From assembly GCA_027625915.1 (NCBI GenBank), contig JANTQA010000023.1, positions 18,414,001-18,478,000 of the forward strand: a DNA stretch of 64,000 nt, written 5' to 3'. The notes below the pieces were generated by a model. That model saw only the letters and a program-made list of their open reading frames with translations. It searched no databases and had not been told where the DNA came from. This document shows, piece by piece, positions 9,581 to 21,517 of this stretch. The translations under genes were made by a program, and so were the position numbers. Source of the stretch: Anaeramoeba flamelloides (taxonomy: Eukaryota; Metamonada; Anaeramoebidae). How positions within the stretch are numbered: the first letter of the stretch is position 1; each line of letters begins with the position of its first letter.

Positions 9581-12500
9581 ATGACAAATAAGACCACAAA
9601 GGAAATCATTCTCTCACGCCCAAATCTTTTAGAAAATAGTGAATTGTATCAATCCCTAATCCGCCATTTATATACCCAAAAAAGTTTAGTTTTATCACTT
9701 ACTTTGGTTGCAGACACTTGCGATTTTGAACGAATAGCTTTGTCTTTCTTTCATTTAGGGATCAGGAACAACTGTATTTTAGATTTTATTCAAAGACTCT
9801 TGGAATTGGAATTTTTACACAACCACAAAAGTGGAACAATTTTACGATCGAATTCTGTGACAACATTTCTCTGCACAATTTACACGAGTAAGTAATTTTT
9901 TTTTTTTTTTTTTTTTCAAAAATTGAGAGAAAGGAAACAGTGTTTTCTTTTATTTGAGTTTTGTAATTTTTTTTGTTGTGCTTTTAGATCCTCCAAAACG
10001 GAAAATTCCAAAAAAAAAAAAAAAAAAAATTTCTTTTTTCTTATTTTTTTTTAATTAGATCTCCACTTCTCCTTGGTTTCGAAACACTACAGTGCCTAAC
10101 GTTCTTAAATTTTCTTCAAGTTTTTTCTTTTCAATTTTTTTTTCAACAAAAAAAGGAACAACCCCTATCGGCACAGAAACTAAACCCTTTTTCTCCAAAT
10201 AAATTTATTTGTCAAAATAAATCCAAATTCAACGAGCACAAAACGAAAAAGGTTGAGTAATTCCACAGAAAAAGCCCTTTTGTTTTTCGTTTTAGTTCCT
10301 TTTAAATCGACTTTTTAAAAAGTTTGTTTTTCACTTTTCGGAATCGGGATTAATTTTGAAATAAACAAAAAACCTTATGAATATTTTTTCTTTTTCATTT
10401 ATCTGTATTTTCAAAACACGTACCATTAAATTTACTCCAATTTACGAACACCAATTTCTGAAAATTCAATTAGCACTTTTTTTATTGGGACTATTGTTAA
10501 AATAGCTCCTGCAGATTTGTAAAACTTGTGTCTCAAATTAAAAGCCTTGTTTCTTTTTTTCTAGAAAGCTTGCGCATGTAAATTGATCAAAGAAACCTCA
10601 ATAAATAATTTGCAAATATGGTACAGCCGTTTTAAAAAAGTGAGGACTTTTTTAAATCTTTTTTCAAGTTTTGTATTTTAAAAAAGTGAGAACTTTTTTT
10701 GAATTATAACTTTTATCAAGTTTTCTTTTTTAATAAATTGGTGGGTAAGTCCTTAAATGAGACATAGAAAGGAGTCTGAAGGAAAGCACTTTTTTAAAAA
10801 AAAGTCCAATACTTTATTAAAACAGAAAACTTTAAGAAAGTTTTAATTCTGAAAATCTTATAAAAAAAAAAGTTACTCGCTTTTTTAAAATGGCTGTATT
10901 GGTTACACAAAGTTCTATAATTAAAAAAAAAGAAATTCTCAAAATGAAGGATCAAATGTGAAAATTTTAATCTCACAAAAATAGTTCAATTTTTTGAGAC
11001 AATTTTTCTCAATCAAAAAAAACAAAAAATTTTCAAAAAAAAAACAACAAATTAGAAAAATTTAAATCTAATTCCATTCATAATTTAAAATTTTCTTAAA
11101 AAATCAATGAATTTACCTTCAAAATTGATTTTAGCCTTCGGTATACAACTGGGTACTGAATAGGATGTTATATTAGAAAAAGAAGGGAAAAAAAAGCAAG
11201 TGTTTTAGGCTCTGGGATAGGGTAGTTTGACGAACTGTAAAGGAAAATCCAAAGTGTCTAAATTATTTTAATTTCCATCCACAAACAATCTATAAAATCA
11301 TTTATATTGAACAGTACATTGAATTTTGATCTGGCCTCAATATCAAATTCGGATAGTCATTCAGTAAAATGTTGATTAATTGAAAATAGAAGAATTAAAT
11401 CGAGTTTATATAAAATTGCTACATTTATGATTTTTAGTGAAAGGAAATAATTAGGGGGGTACATTTCAAATGAATTCTTCAGATAAATTACAAATCTAAT
11501 CCTTTCATTTTGGTTAAGGTGAGTACGATCTTTGATTAACAGATTTAAATAAATTTTTTTTTGCACAAAATGGAGTTTTTTTGGTTTTTATTTTTTGCTC
11601 CATTGTGTAAATATCCAACTTACAGAGAGTAGTAATCAATAGTAGTATTGATTTAGAGGAAAATTATTGTATTTTACTGAGTTGTTAGTACCAAAGTTCT
11701 AACAACTAACTTAAAAAACTAATTGGATAAATATTTTCTTAACTATATTTTTCAGTACTTGGCCAGAGAGGTTTTAAAGTAGAATAAAAAAAAAAAAAAA
11801 CTCTAAAAATACCATTTTGTGCAAAAAAAAATTAATTTTCATCTGTGGATCAAAGATCGTATTCACCTTAACCAATCTGAAAGTATGGCCTTTGTTGTAT
11901 GTCTGAAGAATTCGGTTTCCCCAGTTAAAGTATTAATAAACAGAGGGGTTCGAAAGTAAAATTTCAACTAATATCAGCAAATAAGACGGGGAAAAAGTTA
12001 CCATTGATTAAACAACTTATATGTATTGATCAAATCTATTCACAACACCAAAAGGATAATATTTTTAACTTTTTTCAAAATCAAATTGCATCTTTTGAAT
12101 TTTTTTCTAAAAAACATTTAAAATTAACCTGACTAAAATAAAAGAAGTGAATTATACATACGAAAGGAAAAAAATAAACCTTACTTATTCTTCTTATTAT
12201 TTGTTTTTTAAAAAATATTTCAATAATTAAAAACTTTTCAATAATTAAAAATATTTCAATAATTAAAAATAGGATATATTTGTATGGACTATTTTGAAAA
12301 TCAATTAAAAGGATTAATTCATGGGTTATTGTGTGACGTTACACTTGATTTTGAAATTGATCCATTTGTTATTAAAGAAAGAATAAAAAAACAAAATTTA
12401 CAAGAGAGCGAATTTGAAAAAATTTTGGAATCAAATAGAGATGATTTACTATCAAATTGCACAATTGTATTTGAAAAAATATGCTTAACAAAAGAACAAC

Positions 12501-15040
12501 TTCCTGATGAAATTCAAATTATCTGTTATTTTATCGTAAAGTGTTGTAAAAAATACCAATTAAAAAAAATTGAAACATTAATTGGAAGTTATCTTTTTTT
12601 AAGATTTTATAATCCAATTCTAATCAGCCCAACAAGTTATGGCTTTTTACCAGACATCTCAAAGCCTTCACAAAAATGGAGAAGAAACATGGTATTGTTA
12701 ACGAAATTACTGCAAAACTTATCAAATGGTACAAAGTTTTCTAAAATGAACTCTTTACAATACTTTAATAATTGGATCGATCAAAATCTTGACAGAATGA
12801 AAGAATATCTTTTTTCAATCGCAAACCATGGAAAAGAAATTTATAAAAAAAAATATTCGAAAAAAAATGAAAAAAAAAATAAAAATAAAATGAAAAAGAA
12901 AAATGAAAATGAAAAACAAAATGAAATTGAAATTGAAAAACTAAATGAAAAAGAAATTGAAAAAGAAATTGAAAACCAAAATGAAATTGAAATGAAAAAA
13001 GAAAAAACAATTGAAAAACAAAATGAAAATGAAAAACTAAATGAAAAAGAAATTGAAAAAGAAATTGAAAACCAAAATGAAATTGAAACGAACAAGAAAA
13101 AAAATAATGAAAATGAAATTGAAAAGAAAAAAGAAATTGAAATTGAAAAACAAAATGAAAATGAAATCCAAAAAGAAAATAAAATAGGTGAAAGAACAAA
13201 ATACAAAGAAAAGGGGAAGCAAACAGAGGTTATTCTTGAAAATGAAACTGAAAGGAAAAACGAGAACAAAAATAATTTTTTGAATAATTCATTCCCTATT
13301 GAACAATTATTAATCTTACATGGCATGTATCAAAAATATCAAACCAAAATTCAAAATTTTGTTAAAAATAAGAATAATAATAAAATATTCAATGAAAAAA
13401 TGGAAAATAATAAATTTAATGAATTTTTTAATATTATTGAAAAAATTGGAACAAATATTTATCATTTAAAGGATAATAATCACTTTCATAATAAACAATC
13501 TGTTTATTCAAAAAAATTAACAAAGACAAAAAAAAATAATAAGCAAAATTTTATTTTCCTTAATTCAATAATTTCAAACAACATTTATTTAATTTATTTT
13601 GATTTGGGGAAAGTCCCCGAATCAGATTTAAATAATTTTAACGAACTAATTAAAAAAATTAAAAAATTTATGATAAGTTTCGAAAAAAATAAATTTGTTT
13701 TCTTTTTAGATTTGTCGTCAATAAATATTGTTTTTTTGCTCAAATCCAAAATTAAAACATTAATAGATAAATTTAAACAAAATTTTTCCAACATTTATTT
13801 CCAAAATCTACAAAAAATTATATTCTGGTATCCTTCGCCATTTTATGAGATAATTCAAATGATAATTTTGCCTTTATTTAATATTGAATTAAAAAAAAAG
13901 ACAATAATTTATTCTGGTCATTTCGATATATATAACATTTTTGATCCAAAGTTTTTTGATAGTAATGAGAATGAAAATGAGAATAAATATCGAAATAAAA
14001 ATTATCAAAATCATTATTATTATGAATTCCCACAATCAGAAAATTTAAAAATTTGCCCAAATAATTATAATATTATTAAAATAAATGTCAGGGGTAAAAA
14101 GCAAAGAAGGTTTTTGAAATTGACAAAATATAGACTATTAAATATTGATCAGAAATCTTGTTTAATAAAAAATTTTAAAAACCTTTCTCAAATTTCAAAA
14201 GTAGTCATTTTTGAAAAATTTCCAAAAATCACTATATATTTCGAAAAGCCCGATGAAACTGAATTGCAAAAATTGTCTTGGACAGATAAAGAGCTTGATT
14301 TACAAATCAAGCAATATCAATTTGATGATTTCAATCAAAGGTATTGCTTTTTAATTGATTTGATAGAGCATGGTTTAAATTTTATTGATATAACAAAAGA
14401 ATCCGGTGTTAAAAAAAAGTTGAATAATATTTGTAATAATGATGATGATGATGATGAGAATGATGAAGATGACGAAGATGATGATGATAGTGATGATGGT
14501 GATGATGATAAGAAGTGGAAGCAGAAGCAGAAGCAGAAGAAGAAAAAGAAGAATAACAATAATAATAGCAATAAGAGAAGGAATAATATTTATAAGAAGA
14601 ATAAGAAAATAAATAAGAACCAGAATAAGATTAACGAGAATCCAAATTTAAGACAATTAGAAATAAATCGTGAAGAATTTATTGGATCAATTAAAAAAAT
14701 TAATTCGCTTCCTCAAAGAAAAAAAATTCAAAATAAAAAATATTTAACATCATTAATACCAAGTAAAATATTATTTGGTTTTGAATCTTTTTTGATTCTC
14801 AAGTTAAACAATAAAATACAATCAGAAATTTCCTATGGTTTAATCGATCATGTCTTAATAGCTCGGGATAACGATGGTAATGGATTCGGGGTGTTGATTA
14901 AACGTAAAAAGGATTTGGGATATATTTATTTTGAAACCAAAAATTTTCAAAATTTTCAAAACGTTTTTCTTTCCTCTGTAAATTTATATATTAAGAGAAA
15001 CTATCCAAATACTGTATTGTTAAATTGGATAGAAATTTAA
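9581..15040 (+). CDS. neurofibromin-like RasGAP with Sec14/PH-like tail
   Basis: Stimulates GTP hydrolysis by Ras-type GTPases. Exons 9581-9887 and 12273-15040 join across a 2385-base GT-AG intron to give 1024 residues. The join falls inside the GAP domain and rebuilds the helix after the arginine finger. Visible GAP signatures are TILRSNS, with the presumed finger Arg89, then FLRFYNPILISP near 211-222 and the RRN...LLQNLSNGT block near 239-257. Residues of about 291-438 are a Glu/Lys/Asn repeat. A stretch near 530-665 resembles the CRAL-TRIO/Sec14 fold that follows the GAP domain in NF1. An Asp-rich run near 824-850 precedes a C-terminal PH-like stretch ending in TAA. It is far shorter than NF1 because nothing precedes the GAP domain, unless upstream exons exist; the ATG follows a CAG acceptor-like site. 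GAP is secure; Sec14 and PH rest on weak similarity. Confidence 0.85.
9888..12272 (+). other. 2.4 kb intron of the RasGAP gene
   Basis: Starts GTAAGT and ends AAAATAG. It holds T and A runs, two copies of an AAAGTGAG(G/A)ACTTTTTT block near 10637 and 10683, and the large inverted repeat at 11468-11916. Minus-strand open stretches at about 10060-10330 read somewhat like coding sequence, but two frames are open at once and no start or splice context supports a nested gene. Confidence 0.75.
11468..11916. repeat. intronic inverted repeat, arms of about 108 bp
   Basis: The left arm (11468-11575) and right arm (11808-11916) are reverse complements at roughly 80% identity. Shared blocks are GAATTCTTCAGA, GGTTAAGGTGA, TACGATCTTTGAT and TTTTTTGCACAAAATGG. 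The loop is about 230 bases. In the transcript this would fold into a long hairpin. It is most likely a foldback transposon; no second copy was found in the window. Confidence 0.7.
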
Positions 15041-15404
15041 TATATTTTTGACTTTTTTTTTTGATATATTAGATAATATATATTTCTATTTTATTCGACA
15101 ATCAATTTTTTGTTTCTGTCATTAAAAAAAAAAATTATTTTGGTTTTATTTTTAATCGAAATCCTGATTTTTTTTTTTTTAAATTTGGTTTTTTTAATTC
15201 TTTATTTTTCTACTTAATTATTAATTAATAAACAATTTTTAATAATAATCCATTCAATTATTTTTTTATTATTTTTCATTTCCATTAATAGAATGAAATT
15301 TTCGACAATTATTTGAAATTGTTCAAATGTTATTAACGTGTAATACTAAATTATATTTGAAAAGGGGTAAATATGTTATAATTAAATTTAAAGAAGCTAT
15401 TTTC

Positions 15405-15925
15405 AAGTCACAGGGGGTGGGGGGCATAATTGTGGTTTATGATTTAAATGGGTTTATAAAGGGTTTAAATTGATATTCGAAGAAAAATTTTATTTTGGAA
15501 ATTTTCAAAATCGAAATCATTTTTTCACATTTTTGTTTTTGTTTTTCCGATTTTTTTTTAAAACGTCATTCAGTTGTAATATTTTTATGTATGACAAGTC
15601 CTATAGCCACTTGGTAAAAACTTGTTATTTTCATGTTTTAGATACAGTGAAAATGATTTTAGAGAAATCATATTGTTTTCTATTGGACTTTTCTTTGATC
15701 TTTAATAGTAGATCAAAATGAACTTTGTTGTTTTTTTTTCAATAGTTTTCACCTTCAGGAACGTTTAGTTTTCAATTTTTAAGCAAAATATTGAGATTTA
15801 TTAGTTTTATTTCAGACGGAGATCAACATTTCTTTGAGGTGTATTATTCTATTTATTTCTTATATGTTATTCAAGGTTCAATAATCAAAAATAATTGATA
15901 TTGGGTTTCTTGAGTGGAATAAAAT
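15405..15925 (+). mobile_element. family B element, diverged copy without the nested insert
   Basis: Aligns through most of its length with 16516-17219. Shared blocks are GAAGAAAAATTTTATTTTGG, AAAATCGAAATCATTTTTTC, CACTTGGTAAAAA, AGAGAAATCATATTG, TTTCAATTTTTAAG and GGTGTATTATTC. It is about 185 bases shorter because it lacks the internal foldback. The terminal repeats are badly eroded. Confidence 0.65.
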
Positions 15926-16515
15926 TGAAAAGAAAATACAAGAAAAAATAATTAATCAGTTATTTGTAATATGATAAATTCTAATAATGTGGATGGTGTT
16001 AGTTTTAAATTCATCGAAGTATTGGTTATTGGAAGGGGGTGGTGAAATTGTTAAGATAAAACAAAAAATGAAGAAAAAATAATGAATTTTGTTTAATTTT
16101 TATATAATATATAATAATTGAAAAAAAAACATTTACACCCAAAATCATAGATATACTAAATTCAACTCAAAAAAATAATTCATACAAGAAAAATAAAATA
16201 AGGTGATAATAATCCTATTTTTCATAAAAAAATACCTTTAATCGTCTTTATAGTTCCCCCATATGAATAATTTTATAAATAACCCTTTTTTATCCAAATA
16301 AAAAAATAAAAAACCAATGAAAGAAATAAAAATCAATACTTTACAATTTAAAACAAGACCAAAAAAAAATAATTTTTAAATTTATTGTAATATTATGAAT
16401 ACTTATTGATTAGGTAAAGTTTTGATACCTTTAATAAATCTTATATTGATTTTTCCATATGATTAGTTACTAAATTGAACTTAATATCAATCATTCTAAA
16501 AAATAGATCAATTTA
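15926..16515. other. intergenic, nothing recognised
   Basis: AT-rich spacer between two family B copies, without a supported ORF or other repeat. Confidence 0.35.
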
Positions 16516-17219
16516 AACTATTTTTCAGTCAAAGGGGCCCAGTTGTAATGGTATAATACACGTGTTCAAAGGGTTTCCATAGATATTAGAAGAAAAATTT
16601 TATTTTGGAAATTTTCAAAATCGAAATCATTTTTTCACATTTTTACACATTTTTGTTTTTTTTTTTGTGTTTTTTTTAAAAACCTAATTCATTTGCAAAA
16701 AAATTTTTTATTGCAAGATCAATAGTCACTTGGTAAAAATGTGTTATTCTAAGGTCATTGAAACCATGTAAAGATTGTTGAGAAATCATATTGATTTCTA
16801 TTGGAATTTTTGATTTGATCTTCGATCTTGATATTTGTTTAATAAATGTGAAAAATTTTCACTTCATTTTCATTTCCTTTTTCAAATAGATACGACAAAT
16901 ACCAACAAACTTTGTTTGGGGGCTTAATTTCTAAAAGAAAAGTGTAGAAAATGAAGTGAAAAATGTTTCATATTTATTATTCAAATACCAGTAGAAGTTC
17001 AAAACGAACATCGTTGTTTTTCTCAATAGGGGCCCTAAGAATTTGAGTTTTTCAATTTTTAAGAAAAGCTATTGATTAATTAGTTTTCTTTCAGACATGT
17101 ATCAACATTTATTTGAGGTGTATTATTCTCTTTATTTCTTATTTGTTCTTCAAAGGTCAATTATATAAAATAATTGATATTTTAAAAAAACGTTGGGCCC
17201 CTTTGACTGAAACAGAGTT
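16516..17219 (+). mobile_element. family B TIR element, complete copy 1 (704 bp)
   Basis: Ends are inverted repeats of about 25 bases containing CAGTCAAAGGGGCCCA, flanked by TA on both sides. A near-identical copy lies in reverse at 35726-36426, where the empty site can be inferred and the TA duplication confirmed. It encodes no transposase and holds the nested foldback at 16830-16990. It is non-autonomous and Tc1/mariner-like by target site only. Confidence 0.8.
16830..16990. mobile_element. foldback N nested inside family B
   Basis: About 160 bases with inverted ends of about 43 bases (TTAATAAATGTGAAAAATTT at one side, its mirror image at the other). Present at the same place in both complete B copies (here and about 35958-36120) and absent from the diverged copies at 15405 and 8090. 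Confidence 0.65.
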
Positions 17220-17666
17220 TACAATTATATATGTAATAGGAAAAATAAAATAAAAAGAAACTAATGATTCAAATATTGTACAAAAATAAAAATTATAAAA
17301 ATTCAAAGGACTGATAATACAATTAATCCTCGAATAATTGGAGTATAATCTAAATTTTAAAATTTTATTTCTTTTGAACAAAATAGTCAAAATATTTTCC
17401 CAATTAATGATCTGATGAAATTTATTACTTTATTAAATTTTAAATTAGTATTTTATTAATAAATGAACAGTAAAAAAGTAACCCTTTTAAGTATATGTAG
17501 TAAATTAAAAATATTTTTCATTGGATTTATTTTTTGATTTCTTTTGTATTTTTCATTTTTATTTCTTTTTTTATTTTTATTAATTTCTTTTTTATTTTTC
17601 TTTTTACAAATTTTTACAATCTTGTGTTGAGAAATAAAAGTGGAAGATACAACCTAGATAACAAAT

Positions 17667-18184
17667 ATAAACTAAATTTCAGAATAAATGGCCCATCTTA
17701 CAATTGAATAATTAATTGCTTTTGTATAGTTTTGAAGTTTTTCCTCTCACATTGAAAAGTTTGCAAATAAATCATTTTTTCTCTTTTTTATTGTTTCAAC
17801 AGTGTTTTGTTAAAATGGAAAATGAAAATGAAAAATTTGAAAGAAGTAACAGATGAATTAATGAAAATTTTGGTTTCAAATATGAAAAAGAGATTAGATT
17901 TAGTTATTCAAATGGGACTAGAATCGATAAATGGGGTTTTTTACTTTTTTAAATTTTCTATTTTTCAGGTAATTCTTCTTTCAAAATAAATGTCCCAATT
18001 TTTTTTATCAGTTTTTTTTATTTTTTTTTCGTTTATTTTTAGACAAAAAATAAATATCTCTTGAGTATATAATTGAATATTAAAATCAAAATTTTTATAT
18101 TATATTGGATAACTTCAATTATTCAAAATATTTTTATTGAAAATTTGATTTTTAATGGGCCAATTATTATGAAAGATAGTTTAT
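17667..18184 (+). mobile_element. family C TIR element, copy 2 (518 bp)
   Basis: Left end TATAAACTAAATTTCAGAA and right end TGAAAGATAGTTTATA form an inverted repeat of about 30 bases ending in GGCCCA. Matches 5592-6106 in reverse. Inside, a pyrimidine tract ends CAACAG at about 17803. It is followed by a Lys/Glu-rich open stretch (17807-17989 in one frame) and then TTTCAGGTAATT. This looks like a fragment of a spliced host gene, but no family can be named. No transposase. Confidence 0.65.
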
Positions 18185-18355
18185 ATATTTCAGTTACTAA
18201 TTAGCCAGATTATATTGAAATTTCGATTTTTTTCAGTTCAGTTCAAGTTGATTTTAAAGTTTTTTTTTTTTTTTTTCTTCAGTTCTTTTCTAGTTCATAC
18301 TTCCCGTTAAATTTGTTTTTTTCTATCCCTATTCTTATTGTTTTGTTTGAGATTT

Positions 18356-18357
<2 letters not shown>

Positions 18358-18409
<52 letters not shown>
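18358..18409. repeat. TA dinucleotide microsatellite
   Basis: About 25 TA units ending at the left edge of a family A element. Confidence 0.9.
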
Positions 18410-18604
18410 CAGTCAGTTTCAAATTTAATGCACAAACTTTGAAGAAAATTTAATGCACAAAAAAATCTCAAATTAAGGTACAAAATTTTAATTTTTTTTT
18501 TTCAAATTATTTTACTAGAATCTGAATTTTGTGCCTTAATTTGAGATTTTTTTTTGTGCCTTACATTTCGTTCAAAGTTTGTACCTTAAAGTTGAAACTG
18601 ACTG
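18410..18604. mobile_element. family A foldback MITE, intact-looking copy
   Basis: A 195 bp palindrome with ends CAGTCAGTTTC and GAAACTGACTG, flanked by TA on both sides, and the same central loop as the copy at 7646. Inserted at the edge of a TA microsatellite. Confidence 0.8.
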
Positions 18605-20676
18605 TAATTTTTTATGGGTTTTTTTCCTTTGATTTCATATAAGTTCCAAAAAATTTATAAATACAACGTGAATATCCAAACATTCAAAAAAATGCAATTT
18701 GGAAGAAGTAAAAAGTATTTAAAATCAAAAAAAAAAAAAAAGTATCTTGTTCTGACTTGTTAGGGTTATGGTCTTGTTAGTCAGTAATTTTATTTAAATA
18801 ATAGTAATTAAAACTTTAAATAATGTTATTAAAGGTGTCAATAATGGAAAGAATCTATAAAGTGATAAAATAGATCAAAAAAGTATGATTATTTTAATAA
18901 TTACCAATTGTTATTTCAAATAATTGTTAAAGAAAAACACGTTAAACACAGTTACACACAGAGAAGGTCAGCTAAGAAATGAAAAAAAAATCGATTTTTT
19001 TAAATAATAAACGTTCATACGATTGTTTAGAAAGAATATTAATAACAAAAAAACGATGAATTATTATATTCGTCAAAGAAATATATGAAAAAAAAAACAC
19101 GAATTTTAAAAAAAAAAATGTTAAAAATTTTTGGGAACTATTTATTGAAACGTCTCATGTAAATTTTCTCAATTTCTATAACAATTTTAAATTGTTGACA
19201 ATAAGATTTTTTACTTGTAAAAGATGAACTTTATTGGACATACAAAAACTCAAATTTGATTACTATACTTTGGTTTTTCAAACATTTTTTTTCAAATTCC
19301 TATTTCATTAAAAAAAAAAAAAATACAAAAGAAAAAGAAAAAAGAAAAAAAATTCGATATATTTGAAAAAAATGATCTGATCTAAAAATTGACAATTTAT
19401 TTTGAGAAGAATATTGAACTAAACTCATAAAATATGTTCTATTTCTTCAATAGAACAACATCGGGTTTGACTAAAAACGGGGTTAGTTTTTGGTATTAAC
19501 ATTCCAGTCACAAAATTGAAAAAAAAAAAAAATTAACAAATTAATATTAATTATTTAATGGTAAGTAAAATTTAAAATATTTTCAACTATATTTTTATTA
19601 TTTTTTTCTGATCATCAAAGATATCTTGAAATTGAAATTATATAAACTGGAATAATCCCTATTTTGACTTATAAAACCTAATCCACATGAAAGGAAAATC
19701 ATAACGATAAAAAACCTAAAAAAAAAAAAAAAAAAAAAGTAAATTTCACTGTTCTTTACAAATCAAAATATCTAATATGGAAAATATGAACATGTTTAAA
19801 TTCTGATTTGATTTGATGTATTAGATTCTATTTTGTTTCGTCTAATCAATCTAATTCTTGATTTGTATTTCTTTTTAAAAGGAAGAAAAAAATATGGAAA
19901 AATAATATTGTAAAAATTAACTTTGACAGTTATACTGTTATTTGCAAAATCACAAGATGAAAACTTTCATTCAACTTTCCTAAAAAATCAGCTTTCAATA
20001 ATTAATATAAATCATCAAAATCCACAATTTTACAGTGGAAATTAAATATTTAAACTTCTGTTCATAATTAATATGTTTAAATGTCCGAAGATATTTAAAA
20101 TCTTTTTTTCGAAAGTTGAATAAATATTTTGTTCCCTTTATTTTGAAACCAACACTATAATTAAAATCAATTTGATGTTTCTTTTCCATTTGAAATTTTT
20201 TATTTCGAATTGTTCCTTAATATTTTTTTCCTCTTAAATTAATAATTTCTGAAAAATAAAAATTAAAAATAAAAAATAATAGAATATTTGTCTAATTTAT
20301 TTTCAAGTGTTCATAAAAAATTTTTGCAAAAAAACATAAAATCGAAATAATAAATCAAAAAAATAATAAATAAAAAATGTAAAAAATTGAAAAAAATTCT
20401 GATGATTTGTTTTGTTGTTCATAATTGGTATGTTTTATAAAAACAGTTTTAATCTCCAATAAAGTTTGACATTTGCCACATTTTTTAGAATTATTTATTT
20501 TGTTGTATGAAAGGAATGTTTTTATATGATTTCATTAAAATTGTGGATTGGGTTCTGTGTATTAATTGATTAATTCAATGCTTATGTTTATGTGTACAAG
20601 TAATTAATTGTTGAAATTTTTCAACAAATAATTAGATAGACATTTAAAAAAAAAAATAAAAGGAATTTGATCCTTA
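18605..20676. other. intergenic, no supported gene
   Basis: Contains a family G relic at about 19923-20200 and A-rich tracts. A 30-residue open stretch ending at 19425 (minus) has coding-like composition, but no acceptor site or start was found, so it is not called. Confidence 0.4.
19923..20200 (-). mobile_element. family G relic, inverted copy
   Basis: Carries the ACTGTTA end, the TTTCATTCAACTTTCC block and the internal AATCATCAAAATCCACAATT block in the order expected for a reversed copy of the elements at 22325 and 23245. Boundaries are approximate. Confidence 0.45.
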
Positions 20677-21517
20677 TTATTTTTTCACCTCTGAGAATCG
20701 AAGTCTTGAGGGTGTTACTGGTCTTGACTTAGTTTTACCAGATTTCTCATTATTGTGATCTAAATAATTTGTGTTGAGTGTAATGTCCCCAATATGACAT
20801 TTTCTGAGTAGTGCTTCCATATTTACCCAGCCGTGAACAGATTCTTTTAAAAAGAAACAAGTATTAGAAAAAAAAGATATTTGTTTTTTATTGAAAATAT
20901 TTATTAATTGAAATCATTTTTAAAACAATAATTTAATTGAGTTCAAAAATTACTCAACAAACACTGTTTTCCTTTAATTTTCGATTGACTGGGCAATAAC
21001 AAGGATGAACACGAAAGACAGTTAAAAATGGGATAAATTGAAAAAAAAAAAAAAAAAGGGAATTGATCGACTTGGAACACATTCCATTTTTCAACCAGTT
21101 AATGTTATATAATTTGTCTTAAGTCTCTTCTTTAGTCAAAGAAAATAGGTTTTATAGTCACCGAAAATTTGTCCTACAGCACAAGGACAAAAAAATCGAA
21201 AAGAAAAGTGAAAGTATAGTTATTTATCGCAATTCTAAAAAGATTTAAAAAAAAGTCAAACTTATAACTCTTGTGATATCTTTTCCTAAATATGGAATAA
21301 TTGTGTCTTGGCCACCAGGGTGGTATTGGAGATAGTGCGTTAGATCATACACTTTATTTTTAAAGATAACCCAATTGTCACCTTTATGCTTACGCACTTC
21401 TTTTCGTGTATATTTTTTGATTTCTTGAGGAGGAAGGTTGTACGATAACCAAACAGACTGGTTTTTACCATTGGTGGGTTGTTTTGACATTTCTTTGATT
21501 TGTCTTAATTTGTGCAT
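20677..21517 (-). CDS. cytochrome b5 domain protein, two exons
   Basis: Small haem-binding electron carrier, 140 residues. Exons 21517-21262 and 20843-20677 join across a 418-base GT-AG intron; the donor GTTTGA is weak, but the join restores the fold exactly. The b5 signatures are VYDLTHYLQYHPGG, with axial His66, and SVHGWVN, with axial His89, followed by a short helix ending KCHIGD. The 23-residue His spacing, the WV after the second His and the N-terminal SVWLSYNLPP segment resemble the b5 module of NCB5OR (CYB5R4) rather than microsomal b5. There is no CS domain, no reductase domain and no C-terminal membrane anchor here, so it is a soluble single-domain protein that needs a separate reductase. 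An alternative start is the ATG ten codons downstream. The tail is basic and Ser/Thr-rich. Confidence 0.85.

Noticed and set aside
10060-10330. Coding-like minus-strand stretches inside the RasGAP intron
   Set aside because: Two frames are open at the same time and no start, acceptor or donor fits; kept only as a note.
12765-13326. Three overlapping minus-strand frames rich in Phe and Ser
   Set aside because: They are the antisense of the Glu/Lys/Asn repeat in the RasGAP gene; repeat codons keep the opposite strand open.
19425-19517. 30-residue coding-like segment (ending CCSIEEIEHIL), minus strand
   Set aside because: No acceptor before it and no partner exon found.
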